From NCBI RefSeq assembly GCF_000730665.1, contig NZ_BBIV01000043.1, positions 1-50,299 of the forward strand: a stretch of DNA of 50,299 bases. Direction: 5' to 3'. The first letter of the stretch is position 1; every line of letters starts with the position of its first letter. Shown here one piece after another: positions 48,084-50,299 of the stretch. The notes beneath the pieces were generated by a model, which was given only the letters and a program-made list of their open reading frames with translations, made no database searches and was not told the DNA's origin. A program made the position numbers and the translations under genes. This DNA comes from Pseudomonas plecoglossicida NBRC 103162 = DSM 15088. GTDB lineage: Bacteria; Pseudomonadota; Gammaproteobacteria; Pseudomonadales; Pseudomonadaceae.

Positions 48084-49253
48084 TCAGATCGACGAGGCGC
48101 CGTGAATCCCGTTGAACACCAACCGATGGAAGTGATGCACCAGATGCTCGCTTTCGTTGCTGCGCTGGGCATCGATCATGTAGCGACCCTGGTCATAGCC
48201 TAGCGAGCGCAAGCCTTTCTGCACCGAAATGTTCAGGGCGATGTCCTCCGGCCCCAGGTCTTCGTTCATCCACTTCATGCATTGCTCGCTGACCTTGGCA
48301 GTCTGGGCATTGCTGGAGTAGTAGCCGAAGCGCAGCAGCGAGCGTTCGGCGTCCAGCGGAATCATGATGAACGAGCCCAGGAACTCCGAGAACGGGAAGG
48401 TATAGAAGGTATTGTTCGGCCACATGCCGATATTGAAGAAGCGTTCGTCCGGGTTGAGGTCCTTGCGCAGCGGTACACCGTAGGCTTCGGTCACGGTGAG
48501 GTTGGCGGGGGCGATGTAAGTCCACCAGTTGTCGCGCTTGGTCAGTTGGTAGCCCTTGAAGTCGATCAGCCTGGCCAGGTCGATATGGCACGGGCCCGAC
48601 AGCTTGAAGTGATAACCCTCGATGGAGTTGTCCATGATCACCTTCCAGTTGGCCGGCACGATCACATCCTGTTCTTCGATCAGGCGCATGTTGGCCAGGT
48701 CCGGGAATACCCGGCGTATCTCTTCGTCGGCCCCGGGGAACAGGTCCCGCAGCGAAGGCGCGTTCGGGTCGAGGTTGAAATAGATGAAGCCGCCCATTTC
48801 CTCGGTGCGGATCTGCGGAATGTTGAACTGCTGCAGCTCGAAGTTCTTCATCTTCTCGCAGCGGGGCGCGCTGCGCAGGCTGCCGTCCATCTCGTAGCAC
48901 CAGGAGTGATAGGCACAGCGCACCACGCCGCTGGTGGTGCCGCGACGGTCTTCGAGCAGGCGATTGCCGCGGTGCTGGCAGACGTTATGGAACGCATGAA
49001 TCTGTCCCTGCCGGTTTTTCGCTACCACCACACTCTGGTCGAACAGGTCTGTCACCACATACTGACCGGGCTCCGCGAATTCACTGACATGCCCGGCCAC
49101 ATGCCAGGCGTGCATGAAAATGTTGTCGCGCTCGGCCTTGAACAACGTCTCGTCGTAGAAGTAACGCGAGGGCAGGGTAAAAGCTTCTTCAGGGTCCTGG
49201 CGATCCCAACCGTCGATCGGACTGTGTGCCTTCTGGTCATGGATGGTTTGCAT
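48084..49253 (-). CDS. Rieske non-heme iron oxygenase, alpha subunit, quaternary-amine-oxygenase-like
   Basis: The 389-residue protein has a Rieske 2Fe-2S domain with ligands C92, H94, C113 and H116 (CQHRGN, CAYHSW), and a catalytic domain with mononuclear iron ligands H215, H223 and probably D337 (EDIALNISVQKGL). The residue that bridges electrons between subunits is Glu212 (SIEGYH), where most ring hydroxylases have Asp; Glu is known from the carnitine oxygenase CntA. The spacing H215-x7-H223 is longer than usual. No reductase gene is adjacent, so an electron donor must be elsewhere. Combined with GMC, aldehyde dehydrogenase and choline-type binding protein, a demethylation or C-N cleavage of a quaternary amine is plausible. 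The start at 49253 has AGGAG nine bases upstream. Confidence 0.9.
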   Translation of the reverse strand: MQTIHDQKAHSPIDGWDRQDPEEAFTLPSRYFYDETLFKAERDNIFMHAWHVAGHVSEFAEPGQYVVTDLFDQSVVVAKNRQGQIHAFHNVCQHRGNRLLEDRRGTTSGVVRCAYHSWCYEMDGSLRSAPRCEKMKNFELQQFNIPQIRTEEMGGFIYFNLDPNAPSLRDLFPGADEEIRRVFPDLANMRLIEEQDVIVPANWKVIMDNSIEGYHFKLSGPCHIDLARLIDFKGYQLTKRDNWWTYIAPANLTVTEAYGVPLRKDLNPDERFFNIGMWPNNTFYTFPFSEFLGSFIMIPLDAERSLLRFGYYSSNAQTAKVSEQCMKWMNEDLGPEDIALNISVQKGLRSLGYDQGRYMIDAQRSNESEHLVHHFHRLVFNGIHGASSI

Positions 49254-49332
49254 GGGGACGATCTCCTCTGTCTGCCGCTGCACGGCACGGCTGGTTTTGT
49301 AGGACCTAATCTAGGGGGCCAGTGCAGGAGAG

Positions 49333-49342
49333 GATTGATCAA
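49333..49342 (+). promoter_or_regulatory. Shared motif upstream of the Rieske oxygenase gene
   Basis: GATTGATCAA, identical to the element at 44339-44348 before the aldehyde dehydrogenase gene, about 80 bases before the Rieske start. Its orientation relative to the gene is reversed, but the core TTGATCAA is palindromic. Confidence 0.35.
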
Positions 49343-49472
49343 AAGCGACCAGTTGCAGGATGAAAACATCAAGGCGGGTTGGCCTGCCCGGGTGCTTGCC
49401 GGTAGCGGAAAAACACGGGGCGGACCGTGTCCGGTACTTCGTGTTGCAGTGCGGGTAGCGGCTGGCGCTGCG

Positions 49473-50264
49473 TCAGCCGATCGGGTCTTGCCCAAGCACC
49501 TTGCTCAAGGCCACCCGTGCATCTTCCAGTTGCACCAGTGAGGCATGCCGTGCGCCGAGGGCGTCGCCGTTCTGGATGGCGGTGAGGATTGCCTTGTGCC
49601 GTGGCAGGGCCAGCTCGTCGAAGTTGGCGCGCTGGTTGGAGTAACGCACCGATTCGCGCAACGCCATGGACAGCATGTTGCACAGGTAGGCCAACAGGTC
49701 GTTGTGGGTCGCGTCGGCGATGCGCGAATGGAAGTCGAGGTCAGGCTGCAGGCGTTCTTCGTGGTTGCGTGCGGCTTCCATGCGCTGGTAGGCCTCGCTG
49801 ATCGAGGCGACGTCGTCGGGGGTGGCGTTGGTGGCAGCCAGCGCGGCGGCGGCAGGTTCGATGACCCAGCGTACGCTGGACAAGGTATTGAAGAACTCCT
49901 GCTGCGGGGTGGCCTGCATCAACCAGTGCAGCACATCGGGGTCGAGCATGTGCCAGTCGTGGCGCGGGCGCACCAGGGTGCCTACCCGGGGGCGGGCCTC
50001 GACCAGGCCTTTGGCGGTGAGGGCGCGCATGGCTTCACGGAACACCGGCCGGCTGATCGCGTAGGCTTCGCACAGGCTGGCCTCGGCGGGCAGCTTCTGC
50101 CCTGGCGCAAGTTGGCCGGAAACGATCTGCAGGCCCAGGCCCTGGACCAGGGTGGCGTGCATGCTCTTGCGCGAGGTGGGTTGGCGGTAGTTCATGTGGG
50201 GCGGCGGCGATCCATCGGGGCGGGGCAGGGCATCATAGCACTGGCTTGGGTTGGTGTTGTTCAT
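49473..50264 (-). CDS. FadR-subfamily GntR transcriptional regulator
   Basis: The 263-residue protein has an N-terminal GntR winged helix (LQIVSGQLAPGQKLPAEASL, then EAYAISRPVFREAMRALTAK, GLVEARPRVGTLVRPRHDW) and a helical FCD effector domain (about 125-255; FFNTLSSVRWVIEPAAAALA, DLDFHSRIADATHNDLLAYL with metal-binding Asp/His). It resembles DgoR-like regulators of sugar-acid use. Two starts are possible, 50264 and 50195 (MNYRQPTS); neither has a clear ribosome site and the shorter one fits the family better. It is separated from the Rieske gene by 219 bases and may control genes to the right of the window. Confidence 0.85.
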   Translation of the reverse strand: MNNTNPSQCYDALPRPDGSPPPHMNYRQPTSRKSMHATLVQGLGLQIVSGQLAPGQKLPAEASLCEAYAISRPVFREAMRALTAKGLVEARPRVGTLVRPRHDWHMLDPDVLHWLMQATPQQEFFNTLSSVRWVIEPAAAALAATNATPDDVASISEAYQRMEAARNHEERLQPDLDFHSRIADATHNDLLAYLCNMLSMALRESVRYSNQRANFDELALPRHKAILTAIQNGDALGARHASLVQLEDARVALSKVLGQDPIG

Positions 50265-50299
50265 GAGATCGAGCGCCGCCCGCGCGGCGCATCGCGAGC

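Overview
The window reads as chromosomal DNA of a Pseudomonas of the P. putida group. The base composition is high-GC. REP palindromes of the Pseudomonas type (core GCCGGCAAGCCGGC) sit between genes. The order mgtC-like gene / crcY / mvaB / liuR-like / pobR / pobA matches, from memory, the P. putida region that carries the small RNA CrcY. No rRNA, tRNA, CRISPR array, insertion sequence or prophage was seen.

Left part (1-20 kb): the N-terminal 518 residues of a type VI secretion effector run off the left edge, followed by an orphan glycine-betaine-type binding protein. Next come two adjacent broken genes (a subtilisin-like protease and a chemoreceptor, each with an internal deletion and frameshifts), an Na+/H+ antiporter-family carrier, a FecR anti-sigma factor with no sigma gene, and a doubly frameshifted acyl-CoA dehydrogenase whose 5' end abuts the tail of a lost FixJ/LuxR regulator. 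A MarR-EmrA-EmrB efflux operon, a short-chain dehydrogenase, a hybrid histidine kinase beside a receiver-domain remnant, a MocR regulator, CcoG and a small DUF3203 protein complete this part.

Middle (20-28 kb): an MgtC-like protein, the catabolite-repression RNA CrcY with a near-perfect sigma-54 promoter and a CbrB-like upstream site, HMG-CoA lyase with its MerR regulator, the PobR/PobA 4-hydroxybenzoate step, a periplasmic ankyrin protein, gamma-glutamyltransferase and a LysR regulator.

Itaconate block (28.3-38.1 kb): the arrangement matches the P. aeruginosa itaconate (rip) locus: TRAP transporter, citramalyl-CoA lyase, CoA-transferase, MmgE/PrpD protein, acyl-CoA dehydrogenase, MaoC-type hydratase and a divergent LysR regulator. 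The catabolic operon and the transporter operon each carry the same LysR box (GCGTT-N11-AACGC, inside a longer conserved block) at a similar distance upstream of the first gene, so the two are probably one regulon.

Right part (38-50.3 kb): a broken TorF-type porin gene, a VOC protein, a DUF3300/DUF2950 pair, then a quaternary-amine-like catabolic cluster (choline-type binding protein, aldehyde dehydrogenase, class II aldolase, GbdR-like AraC regulator, GMC oxidoreductase, Rieske oxygenase) and a FadR-type GntR regulator. I could not assign a substrate to this cluster; it is the best candidate here for an undescribed pathway. Across the window at least six loci carry deletion or frameshift scars, which is unusually dense for housekeeping-flanked sequence.
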